Positions 1-8,816 of a stretch of 64,000 bases of DNA are shown here, in pieces. Positions within the stretch are counted from its first letter, which is position 1. Each line of letters starts with the position of its first letter. The translations under genes and the position numbers were made by a program. This DNA is from Mesorhizobium sp. Z1-4 (GTDB lineage Bacteria; Pseudomonadota; Alphaproteobacteria; Rhizobiales; Rhizobiaceae), in assembly GCF_004000235.1 (NCBI RefSeq), contig NZ_RCIO01000001.1, positions 1-64,000 of the forward strand, written 5' to 3'. A model generated the notes under the pieces. That model had not been told where the DNA came from. It saw only the letters and a program-made list of their open reading frames with translations, and did no database searches.

Positions 1-13
1 CCGAGGAAGAGAC

Positions 14-193
14 ATGAAGCTGACTGAGGCTGGTCCCCGAAACCCAAACCTTGCGCATCTTCAATGCGTGAGTTGCCACCGCTCTGATCGGCTCTACGAG
101 GACGCGCACGGTGTCTTTTGCAGTCGCTGTGGCCCGTCATATCCGGTCAGATTGCGCGCAGGCCGAACCGCCCTGGAGGAACAGGATGGATAG
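14..193 (+). CDS. Small CxxC/CxxC protein of the integrated element
   Basis: A 59-codon frame beginning at ATG 14, with GAGGAAG just upstream as ribosome binding site. It contains two CxxC knuckles, CVSC near residues 18-21 and CSRC near 36-39, separated by about 14 residues, which is the geometry of a small zinc ribbon. Its stop TAG (191-193) overlaps the ATG of the next gene at 186, so the two are probably translationally coupled. I recognise no family. DNA or RNA binding is a guess from the zinc-ribbon-like spacing. Confidence 0.55.
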   Translation: MKLTEAGPRNPNLAHLQCVSCHRSDRLYEDAHGVFCSRCGPSYPVRLRAGRTALEEQDG

Positions 194-740
194 AGCAGAG
201 CTTATTGAGCGGCGCGATGGCGCAGACTGCCCGACGCATATCAAGCTTCGAAAGGCCATCGAAAAGCGCGAGAGTGCATATCTCTGGACGCCGAGCGATG
301 CGATCACCTTCATTCCTCGCGTGCTTCCAACCATCTTCGGCGACGGGCGCGCCCTGTTCACCCTAGCGACGATCAACCAGCGTCCCGCCTATTGGGTCAT
401 CCGGGCTTGCAGCACGTGGGGATCAGGTTTCGACCGTGAGGATTCAGCCGGCCCTGACTTCGGCGAGGTGGTCGACGACATCCTGACGGAGTTGGAAGAA
501 GCTTTCGGCAACGGAAGATGTGGCTATTCCGACAACAGCCTGTTCTGGCCGAAAAAGGATCGTATCCAGAATTGCCAATGCGAGGAATGCTCCGACGGAC
601 GTTACCGAGCGCGCTGGCCGATGGTCGACGGTTACGGTGGCTGCTCATGGTCTCGCATCGACTGGCCCGAAGAATTCGATACCGTAGATAATCCGCTGTC
701 CTGGCAAGGCAACCTGCTTCGTTCAGAGGAAGCGGGGTGA
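186..740 (+). CDS. Hypothetical protein of the integrated element
   Basis: A 184-residue soluble protein. I choose ATG 186, although the frame is open further upstream, because GGAGGAACAG lies directly before it and because it overlaps the stop of the preceding small gene. The C-terminal half has a cysteine-rich patch (CQCEEC near residues 132-137) and is rich in Trp and acidic residues. There is no signal peptide or membrane segment. No family is recognised. It is the second of five closely spaced or overlapping genes leading to the integrase, so a role in the element (replication, regulation or cargo) is likely but unproven. Confidence 0.6.
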   Translation: MDRAELIERRDGADCPTHIKLRKAIEKRESAYLWTPSDAITFIPRVLPTIFGDGRALFTLATINQRPAYWVIRACSTWGSGFDREDSAGPDFGEVVDDILTELEEAFGNGRCGYSDNSLFWPKKDRIQNCQCEECSDGRYRARWPMVDGYGGCSWSRIDWPEEFDTVDNPLSWQGNLLRSEEAG

Positions 741-1006
741 TGGCGACGGCGCTAAAGCCCGGCATGGTCGTTGTCAAGAAAGACGGAACCGAGTTTGTCG
801 GTAGGGTTGCGGTCGTCTATGCGCGCGAAGATGGTTCCGAGCGCATGGACGTGGAGTGCATCGTCCCCGGTGCGCGCGGACTGCTCCACATCTACAGGCC
901 AGACCAGTTTCGCCCTGCCACCGGATACGAGATCGGCCGCATCGAGCGCATGACTGCGATTTGGCAGCCCGCTTCCCGCCCCACCCCACAGGAGAAAGAC
1001 CTGTGA
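740..1006 (+). CDS. Small hypothetical protein of the integrated element
   Basis: An 88-residue protein. ATG 740 overlaps the TGA of the previous gene (TGATG), and a GTG three bases earlier is an alternative start. The sequence is basic in the first third and shows alternating hydrophobic and charged residues suggesting a small beta-rich fold (VVKKDGTEFVGRV-like strands). No family is recognised. Its stop TGA (1004-1006) overlaps the GTG start of the next gene, keeping the whole series translationally coupled. Confidence 0.55.
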   Translation: MATALKPGMVVVKKDGTEFVGRVAVVYAREDGSERMDVECIVPGARGLLHIYRPDQFRPATGYEIGRIERMTAIWQPASRPTPQEKDL

Positions 1007-1440
1007 CGAGGGCAGCCGCGGATATCCCCGTTGATCACAGGCCAGATCGCAATGCGCCGCTACGCCTAGAGTACGCGGCACGGGTTGCATATCCTGATGG
1101 CTCGATGACCGCAGCCGGGCTCCGCAAGGAACGAGATCGCGGCCGGCTCGTCACAGAGATCACCGCCGGCAAGGAGTACACCACCTTGGCCGAGATCGAG
1201 GAAATGAGAAAACGATGTCGCGTCCAAGCAAAGGCGCCCGCCTCGTCTGGCGCCGGGAATACCGGAAGAAAGACGGGTCGCTCAGGAGCAAAGCCGGCTG
1301 GTATATCGAAGACGCAGGAAAACGATATCCAACTGGCTGCAGCAAAAGCGAGCTTGAAGAGGCTCAAAGGAAGCTCGCCGAATACATCACCGACCGACAC
1401 CAGCCGACGCGAGAGCGCAACCGTAACCCGGATCAGGTAA
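1003..1440 (+). CDS. Excisionase-like accessory protein overlapping the integrase
   Basis: A 145-residue frame starting at GTG 1003 with AGGAGAAAG upstream, overlapping the previous stop by GTGA. The first 70 residues (AAR-AYPDGSMTAAGLR, then GRLVTEITAGKEYTTL) look like a small winged helix-turn-helix of the excisionase/MerR kind that chooses how a DNA-binding protein reads its site. I recall similar proteins just upstream of integrases in rhizobial islands. The last 75 residues are Ser/Thr/Pro- and Lys/Arg-rich and are encoded out of frame inside the integrase start (1215-1440). A role as recombination directionality factor is inference. The C-terminal extension may be real or may be read-through into integrase DNA. 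Confidence 0.55.
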   Translation: MTRAAADIPVDHRPDRNAPLRLEYAARVAYPDGSMTAAGLRKERDRGRLVTEITAGKEYTTLAEIEEMRKRCRVQAKAPASSGAGNTGRKTGRSGAKPAGISKTQENDIQLAAAKASLKRLKGSSPNTSPTDTSRRESATVTRIR

Positions 1441-2492
1441 GCGTCGCTGAGGTCATTCACGTCTATAGCGAGGACGTGATCGCCAACAATCCATCAGAAG
1501 CCTACCGGAAAGAAGCTGCTTCTCGCCTATCGGCGACGCTCGACTTCTTCGCCAAAGACACGCTCGCGGACATCACCGGTGCACGGTGCCGCGAATATGT
1601 AAATGGTCCTAGCAGAAACGGACGTGTCCTTCCGACGCTTGCCGCAGGCCGCCGGCAGCTCGAGGATCTTCGCGCTGCGATCAATCACTATCACAATGAG
1701 AAGTATGTCTCGGCTGTCCCGAAGATCGTTCTCCCACCCAAATCCGAGCCACGATACCGGTGGCTAACCCGCGACGAGGCAGCTCGATTGCTATGGGCAA
1801 TGTGGCGGATGAGGCAGACCTGGAAAGGACAGCCGAGTGATCGCAGGACCGGTCGCCACGTCGCTCGGTTCACACTGACAGGCTTGTACACGGGCACACG
1901 CTCTGGCGCGATCTGCGGAGCAGCCATACGGCCAATGCAGGGACGCGGCTGGGTCGATTTAGACCGGGGCGTCTTTTTTCGACGTCCAGCCGATGTTGTG
2001 GAAACGAATAAGCGCCAGCCGCCAGCGAGGCTTCCCGACCGCCTGATCGCCCATATGCGCCGCTGGGCGCGAACCCCTGTTGAGGTCAAGACCAAGCGAC
2101 GCGGCAAGAGCCGAACCATCGGCCGGATGATCGCGCATGACTATGTGGTGGAGTGGGAAGGTGCGCCTGTTCGATCTGTACGGAAAGCCTTCAAGACCGC
2201 ATGTGAGATCGCGGGGCTCGGATGGTACGAAACCCGGATCGTGAAGGGCGTCGAAAAGCGTGTCTTCGTTACCGATGTGACGCCGCATGTTTTGCGCCAC
2301 ACAGCGGCCACCTGGCTGATGAAGAACGGTGTGGAGTTGTCCAAGGCGGCCGACTATCTTGGCATGACCGAGGCTGTGCTGCGCAAGCACTACTATCATC
2401 ATCATCCAGATTTTCAGGCTGAGGCCGCTGCCGCCATCGTTGCCAAAGGCCCGCTGCCGCGCGAGCGGAGCAATGTCGTAGCTTTGCGGTAG
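1215..2492 (+). CDS. Tyrosine recombinase / phage-type integrase
   Basis: 425 residues, a typical length for an island integrase. It catalyses strand exchange between the attachment sites. The N-terminal 70 residues are a basic arm-type DNA-binding region, followed by a core-binding helical domain (about 75-175) and the catalytic domain (about 180-400). Catalytic residues are visible: Arg229 in TGTRSG, the H-x-L-R-H box at 358-362, and the nucleophile in HYYHHHPD, most probably Tyr393. The gene reads towards the tRNA-Pro fragment about 110 bases downstream, the usual arrangement of an integrase with its attachment site. Its first 226 bases overlap the upstream gene in another frame. It appears intact. 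Confidence 0.93.
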   Translation: MSRPSKGARLVWRREYRKKDGSLRSKAGWYIEDAGKRYPTGCSKSELEEAQRKLAEYITDRHQPTRERNRNPDQVSVAEVIHVYSEDVIANNPSEAYRKEAASRLSATLDFFAKDTLADITGARCREYVNGPSRNGRVLPTLAAGRRQLEDLRAAINHYHNEKYVSAVPKIVLPPKSEPRYRWLTRDEAARLLWAMWRMRQTWKGQPSDRRTGRHVARFTLTGLYTGTRSGAICGAAIRPMQGRGWVDLDRGVFFRRPADVVETNKRQPPARLPDRLIAHMRRWARTPVEVKTKRRGKSRTIGRMIAHDYVVEWEGAPVRSVRKAFKTACEIAGLGWYETRIVKGVEKRVFVTDVTPHVLRHTAATWLMKNGVELSKAADYLGMTEAVLRKHYYHHHPDFQAEAAAAIVAKGPLPRERSNVVALR

Positions 2493-2600
2493 GTCTCCCA
2501 CCCGATACCCACCTGAAACACCGAAACCGATCGGGAACAAACGCATTCGGACGTGGCGAACGGCACTCGAGGAAGCCCGCAATGCCGGGGTTTCTCTGGA

Positions 2601-2656
2601 AGCCACTCTTGTTCGGGACGATGGGGTCGCAGGTTCGAATCCTGCCACTCCGACCA
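2601..2656 (+). other. 3' fragment of tRNA-Pro: attachment site of the element
   Basis: The sequence shows an anticodon-loop-like TTCGGGA (CGG anticodon, about 2612-2618), a perfect T arm (GCAGG 2629-2633, loop TTCGAAT, CCTGC 2641-2645), the 3' acceptor strand CACTCCG 2646-2652, discriminator A and encoded CCA 2654-2656. The 5' acceptor strand CGGAGTG and a D arm are absent upstream, so this is not a working gene. It is the half-tRNA left at one junction after integration into tRNA-Pro. The exact crossover core cannot be fixed without the other end. Confidence 0.8.
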
Positions 2657-2888
2657 GCTTTCAACCCTCTGACATTCTTTGAAAAAATTGCAGATGGGCT
2701 TCCCGGGAAGCCAGCTGAAATCGCTGCCTCACATCCAGGGCAATGCAGAATCCTCGGGTTTGTCCGGTTTCACGTCCGGCAAGGCAACAACTCGTGACGA
2801 AAAAAGCCGGTGGCGCGCCTGCACGAGACAATAGACGTTGCAGGAATCAAGCTGCTACGACGTGTCGTGCTTGATGAGGGGTTCAACA
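2657..2888 (+). promoter_or_regulatory. Leader of the hydroxy-acid dehydrogenase gene with a hairpin
   Basis: No gene is visible in this 232-base stretch. Just upstream of the ribosome binding site (GAGGGG, about 2876-2881) lies an interrupted inverted repeat: TCAAGC 2847-2852 and ACGAC 2857-2861 pair with GTCGT 2864-2868 and GCTTGA 2869-2874 around a 2-base loop and a 4-base bulge. It could be an operator for a dimeric regulator or an RNA structure that controls access to the ribosome binding site. No promoter hexamers can be assigned with confidence. Confidence 0.4.
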
Positions 2889-4043
2889 ATGCGGATAGAA
2901 GACGCTCTGACCGTCGCCGATCTTAAGGAAATGGCACGCGGCCGCGTGCCACGCATGTTTTTCGACTATGCGGACAGCGGCTCCTGGACGGAAAGCACCT
3001 ATCGCTGGAACGCCGACGACCTGCAGAGGATCAAGTTCGAGCAACGGGTCGCGGTAGACCTTTCAGACCGCACGCTGCAAAGCACCATGGCCGGGCGGGC
3101 GGTTGCAATGCCGGTCGCTCTTGCGCCGACCGGCCTGACGGGCATGCAACATGCAGATGGCGAGATACTTGGCGCCAAAGCAGCCGCCGAATTCGGTGTC
3201 CCCTTCGTTCTTTCGACGATGAGCATCTGTTCGATCGAGGCAGTGTCGGACGCGACCGGGCAGCCATTCTGGTTTCAGCTCTACGTCATGAAGGATCAGG
3301 AATTCGTCGAGAACCTGATTGGACGGGCGGAAGCTGCAGGCTGCGACGCTCTGGTGCTCACACTCGACCTGCAAATACTCGGCCAGCGCCACAAGGACCT
3401 TCGCAACGGGCTCGGCGCGCCGCCCAAATTCGGGCTGGGCACACTTGCGCAGCTTGTCGCCCGTCCGCGCTGGTGCATGGAAATGCTGGCGACGAAAAAC
3501 CGAACCTTCGGCAATATCGTCGGTCATGCGAAAGGCGTCAGCAATACGGCCTCGCTCTCGGCATGGGCCGCCGAGCAGTTCGATCTGGAACTCGACTGGA
3601 AGAAAGCCGAAAAACTCAGGAAGCGATGGCAGCGCAAATTCATCGTCAAAGGCATCATGAATGTCGATGACGCGCGCATGGCGGCCGACATCGGCGCCGA
3701 TGCCATCGTGGTCTCCAACCATGGCGGACGCCAGCTCGACGGCGCGCCATCGTCCATATCGGTGCTGGCCAGCATTGTTGACGCTGTCGGCGACAGGCTC
3801 GAAGTCCATATGGATGGCGGCATTTCAAGCGGCCAGGACGTCATGCGCGCTCTCGCGCTAGGTGCAGATGGCACCTATATCGGGCGCTCCTGGCTCTACG
3901 GCCTGGGCGCCGGCGGACAGGCCGGGGTTCGCCGCGCGTTGGACATCCTGCACAAGGAACTCGACCTCACGATGGCGTTTTGCGGTGAACGTGACATCAA
4001 CAAGGTCGGCCGCCACAACCTTCATGCCCCGCTACCCTGGTAG
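2889..4043 (+). CDS. lldD: FMN-dependent 2-hydroxy-acid (L-lactate type) dehydrogenase
   Basis: 384 residues, the normal length for the family. It oxidises an L-2-hydroxy acid to the 2-oxo acid on FMN. The start at ATG 2889 has GAGGGG upstream; an upstream in-frame extension lacks such a site. Visible family motifs are FDY at 25-27, WFQLY at 128-132, LRNGL at 171-175, FMN-binding Lys254, the catalytic SNHGGRQLDG block (His278, Arg281) and the phosphate-binding DGGI at 309-312. Substrate is not determined by these residues: lactate is the default, but glycolate, mandelate or longer 2-hydroxy acids are possible. The next gene, an AlkB-like hydroxylase on the same strand, starts 69 bases downstream, so the two may share a transcript. 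Confidence 0.85.
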   Translation: MRIEDALTVADLKEMARGRVPRMFFDYADSGSWTESTYRWNADDLQRIKFEQRVAVDLSDRTLQSTMAGRAVAMPVALAPTGLTGMQHADGEILGAKAAAEFGVPFVLSTMSICSIEAVSDATGQPFWFQLYVMKDQEFVENLIGRAEAAGCDALVLTLDLQILGQRHKDLRNGLGAPPKFGLGTLAQLVARPRWCMEMLATKNRTFGNIVGHAKGVSNTASLSAWAAEQFDLELDWKKAEKLRKRWQRKFIVKGIMNVDDARMAADIGADAIVVSNHGGRQLDGAPSSISVLASIVDAVGDRLEVHMDGGISSGQDVMRALALGADGTYIGRSWLYGLGAGGQAGVRRALDILHKELDLTMAFCGERDINKVGRHNLHAPLPW

Positions 4044-4112
4044 CGGCCCGGGCCGTCGAACATCCTTGCCAATGCGGGCCAAACTGCGCTCCAATGAAGC
4101 ACCGGCCGGGAC

Positions 4113-5207
4113 GTGGGACAGTTCGGGCCGGAGCTGAACGCACGACATGAGAGCTCCGGCAAGCGGAGCCGGTTTGGGGGCAGTTTGATTTCAGTTTTCC
4201 GGGTCGTTTTCGCGCCGTTTTCTCTGCTCTTCATCTCGGCAGCACTGCTTTCCGGCGGCGCAGCGCTCTGGGCCGGGGTGGCCTATGTCGTCTTCGCCGC
4301 AACCGCGCTCGACGCGGTGTGGCAGGTGCGCAACGAAGGCGATGCCGAAAGCGAGCCGGACATTTTGATGCCGACCGCGATGCTCTCGGTTGTGTTTGCC
4401 GTTGCCTTCGCAGCTTTCATCCCCGGCGCTACCACAGCCGAACTGATTGCCGGCACACTGATTGCCGGCGCAGTCTTCGGCACAATCGCTAACATCGTCG
4501 CGCATGAACTCATCCATCAGGAAGACCGGCCACTGCGTTTCTTCCTCGGCATGGTGCTTGAAACGCTGTCGCTCGACCCTGCGGACACCGTCGGCCACGA
4601 GCTGCACCATTCGCTTGTCGCGACACCGGCCGATCCGTCATCAGCGCGCAAGGGCGAAGGGTTCTGGCATTTCTTGACCCGCTCGATACCCGGCGCCGCC
4701 GCAGGTTCGTTTCAGCTTGAGCGCAGGCGGCTCGGCGGCCGCATGTGGTCGCCCGGCAATCGCGTCCTGCAGGCCCTTGTTCTTCAGGCCGCCGTGTTTG
4801 CGCTATTCTACATTGCCGCTGGATGGCGCGGGCTCGCGGCCTTCATCTTCGCCGGCGTGCTTGCCCGTATCATCGTCGAGGCGACGAAATATTCATCCCA
4901 CTACGGGCTGGTACGCGTGCCGGGTAGCGAGATCGAAATGCGTCATTCCTGGAATGCGAAAGGCGGTGTCTCGTCGCGCGCGCTTTTTAATGCAGGCTGG
5001 CATTCGGACCATCATGTGAATGACGAGCGTCCCTACCGGCAAATCCAGCTGCCGGACGATGCGCCGATCAACCCGCACTCAGCTGGGATGACGTTCGCAT
5101 ATGCGCTGGTGCCGCCGCTCTGGTTTTCCGTCATGGACCCGCTGGTCGAGAACTGGATGCAGAACTTCGCTTCACCGGAGGAGCGTGCGGTAGCCGAAGC
5201 CGCATAA
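4113..5207 (+). CDS. AlkB/XylM-like membrane diiron hydroxylase
   Basis: 364 residues from GTG 4113; the start is uncertain because no clear ribosome binding site is present and a TTG near 4185 is possible. It is an integral membrane protein with about six hydrophobic segments and the histidine motifs of the alkane 1-monooxygenase/fatty acid desaturase superfamily: HELIH 131-135, HELHH 162-166 followed by the AlkB-type VATPADPSSARKGE, the HYG motif (His263), and HSDHH 297-301. Such enzymes hydroxylate alkyl or fatty chains using rubredoxin- or ferredoxin-type electron donors. The second box has HxxHH spacing instead of the HxxxHH I expect for AlkB, and the Asn-Tyr-x-Glu before HYG is replaced, so the substrate may differ. 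It meets pgm tail to tail with a 4-base gap. Confidence 0.75.
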   Translation: MGQFGPELNARHESSGKRSRFGGSLISVFRVVFAPFSLLFISAALLSGGAALWAGVAYVVFAATALDAVWQVRNEGDAESEPDILMPTAMLSVVFAVAFAAFIPGATTAELIAGTLIAGAVFGTIANIVAHELIHQEDRPLRFFLGMVLETLSLDPADTVGHELHHSLVATPADPSSARKGEGFWHFLTRSIPGAAAGSFQLERRRLGGRMWSPGNRVLQALVLQAAVFALFYIAAGWRGLAAFIFAGVLARIIVEATKYSSHYGLVRVPGSEIEMRHSWNAKGGVSSRALFNAGWHSDHHVNDERPYRQIQLPDDAPINPHSAGMTFAYALVPPLWFSVMDPLVENWMQNFASPEERAVAEAA

Positions 5208-5211
5208 AGCG

Positions 5212-7009
<1,798 letters not shown>

Positions 7010-7966
7010 ATGCCATTACAGTCCGCAAACGCACTTCCGGAGGCCAAATTGATCGTCTGCTGCGGCGAAGCGCTCATCGACATGCTGCCCCGTCAAAACC
7101 CGGACGGCACACCAGTCTACATGCCCAAGACCGGCGGTTCGGTTTTCAACACGGCGATAGCACTCGGACGGCTCGATGTGCCGGTTGGCTATTACGGCGG
7201 GCTGTCGACCGACTTTTTCGGCGCCGATCTGAAAGCCGCGCTCGAAGCCAGCAATGTCGACCTCGGTTACGTTCGCTATTCCGACCTGCCGACGACACTT
7301 GCCTTCGCCAAGCTGACAAACGGCCACGCCAGCTACATTTTCTACGACGAGAACTCCGCCGGCAGGATGCTTTCGGACCTTCCGGTGTTGCGCAACGATG
7401 TTGCGGCGCTGCATTTTTCCGGAATCAGTCTCGTTCCCGAGCCCTGCGGATCGACCTATGAGAGCCTGATGCGGCGCGAGAGGGACGAGCGTGTCATCAT
7501 GCTCGATCCAAATCTGCGCAAGCCGTTCATCAAGGATCCGGCGAGCCACAGGAAGCGGCTGAACCGCATGATCGCGATGGCAGACATCGTGAAGCTTTCC
7601 GACGAAGACATGGAGTGGTTCGAAGAGGCCGGCTGCGTTGATGACATCGCGCAGCGCTGGTTGAAACTGGGACCAGCGCTCGTTGTCGTGACCTCTGGCG
7701 AGAAAGGTTCGGTCGCCTATACGGCCACCGGCAAGGTGGAGGTGGCCGCGTACAAGGTGCAGGTCGTCGACACGGTTGGTGCCGGCGATACCGTAAATGC
7801 CGGTCTTCTCGCATGGTTCCACGAGGCCGGCCTGCTCAACAAGGATTCGATCCGCAAGCTGTCGACAACCGACATTCGGGCAGCACTTGAGCTGGCGGCA
7901 AAAGCAGCCGCCATCACGGTATCCCGCGAAGCCGCAAATCCGCCCAAACGCTCGGAGCTCGGCTGA
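7010..7966 (+). CDS. PfkB-family sugar kinase, probably fructokinase
   Basis: 318 residues from ATG 7010 (a TTG nine bases earlier is an alternative; neither has a strong ribosome binding site). It transfers phosphate from ATP to a sugar, most likely fructose to fructose-6-phosphate. The family signatures are visible: N-terminal CGEALIDM, the GGSVFNTA substrate region near 42-49, and the C-terminal anion-hole and base motif DTVGAGD with Asp260. The sequence FYDENSAGRML is typical of the bacterial fructokinase branch. The gene lies divergent to pgm and convergent with the cysQ-like gene, which abuts it without a gap. Other hexoses cannot be excluded from sequence alone. Confidence 0.82.
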   Translation: MPLQSANALPEAKLIVCCGEALIDMLPRQNPDGTPVYMPKTGGSVFNTAIALGRLDVPVGYYGGLSTDFFGADLKAALEASNVDLGYVRYSDLPTTLAFAKLTNGHASYIFYDENSAGRMLSDLPVLRNDVAALHFSGISLVPEPCGSTYESLMRRERDERVIMLDPNLRKPFIKDPASHRKRLNRMIAMADIVKLSDEDMEWFEEAGCVDDIAQRWLKLGPALVVVTSGEKGSVAYTATGKVEVAAYKVQVVDTVGAGDTVNAGLLAWFHEAGLLNKDSIRKLSTTDIRAALELAAKAAAITVSREAANPPKRSELG

Positions 7967-8779
7967 TCAGCCGGCTTTCGCCTTTCCGCCCCGCGCGATG
8001 AAGGCCGGGTTGGCCAGCCGGCTCGAGCCGCTGCCCTCGCGATAGCCATAGATCAGCGGTGCGCCGTCCAGCGTGGAGGTCGTTCCTCCGGCGGCACGCA
8101 GGACCGCGTCACCCGCCGCGGTATCCCATTGCATCGTCGGCCCGCAGCGCGGATAGATGTCGGCCTCGCCCGCAGCCAGCAGACAGAATTTCAGCGACGA
8201 GCCAACGGTGTGCACCTTGCCGACCTTCATGGAGGCGATGAGGTGCTCGGTCGCGGCATCCTTGTGCGAGTGGCTGGCCAGGATATCGAGCGCATCGCCG
8301 CTTTGGCGCACATGGACGCGATGCCGTGACGCAACCTGAAACGTTTCGTCCAGCACCACTTTTTCGGCGAGGCCGGGCCGTCCGACGAAGAGCCAACCGC
8401 GAGCCGGTGCATAAACGACGCCGATCTCGGGGACCGATTTGCGCACCAGCGCGATGTTGACGGTGAAGTCGCCGCGCCCGCCGACGAATTCGCGTGTGCC
8501 GTCGAGCGGATCGACCAGAATGAACTCATCACCCAGCGCAGCGGGCATCCGGCCTTCAGCGACCGCCTCTTCGGCAACCACCGCAATACCCGGCAGAGCC
8601 GCCGCAAGACCACGCTGAATGATCTCTTCGGCCGCCCGATCGGCCTCCGTCACCGGAGATTTGTCCGGTTTGTGCTCGACCTTGCAGCCATTTTTGAAAA
8701 GCGCGTATGCGGCGCGGCCCGCGTCAATCGCGATGCGTTCGAAAGCGGAAGATATCTCTTCGTCGCTGGCGGGTGGCAT
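7967..8779 (-). CDS. cysQ: 3'(2'),5'-bisphosphate nucleotidase CysQ
   Basis: 270 residues if started at ATG 8779, close to the usual length; a TTG at 8839 would add 20 residues and overlap cysNC. It hydrolyses 3'-phosphoadenosine 5'-phosphate to AMP, removing the by-product of sulfate assimilation. The inositol-monophosphatase fold is shown by the metal sites EAxVAEGR (WAEE-like, here VVAEEAV), DPLDGTREF, and the late WDTAAGDAVLRAAGG motif. Its position directly behind cysNC fits this role rather than inositol phosphatase. It is the last gene of the cysD-cysNC-cysQ operon. Confidence 0.88.
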   Translation of the reverse strand: MPPASDEEISSAFERIAIDAGRAAYALFKNGCKVEHKPDKSPVTEADRAAEEIIQRGLAAALPGIAVVAEEAVAEGRMPAALGDEFILVDPLDGTREFVGGRGDFTVNIALVRKSVPEIGVVYAPARGWLFVGRPGLAEKVVLDETFQVASRHRVHVRQSGDALDILASHSHKDAATEHLIASMKVGKVHTVGSSLKFCLLAAGEADIYPRCGPTMQWDTAAGDAVLRAAGGTTSTLDGAPLIYGYREGSGSSRLANPAFIARGGKAKAG

Positions 8780-8816
8780 AATCTTGAACCAGTTGCGCTG
8801 CCAGTTGGGGATTAAG

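Larger units (their letters stand above)
1..2656. mobile_element. Right end of an integrated element at tRNA-Pro
   Basis: Four small plus-strand genes of accessory character run into a tyrosine integrase, which is followed by a 3' tRNA-Pro fragment ending in CCA at 2656. A site-specific element that inserts in the 3' half of a tRNA leaves this arrangement: an integrase next to an attachment site, with a tRNA fragment at one end and the restored full tRNA at the other. Normal core genes start immediately beyond. The left end and the intact tRNA lie outside the window. Whether this is a prophage, an integrative element or a genomic island cannot be decided, because no structural, conjugation or lysis genes are visible here. 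Confidence 0.75.

Noticed and set aside
2582-2797. 71-residue plus-strand frame containing SQVRILPLRP
   Set aside because: This is the well-known false translation of a tRNA T arm; the DNA is the tRNA-Pro fragment and its flank.
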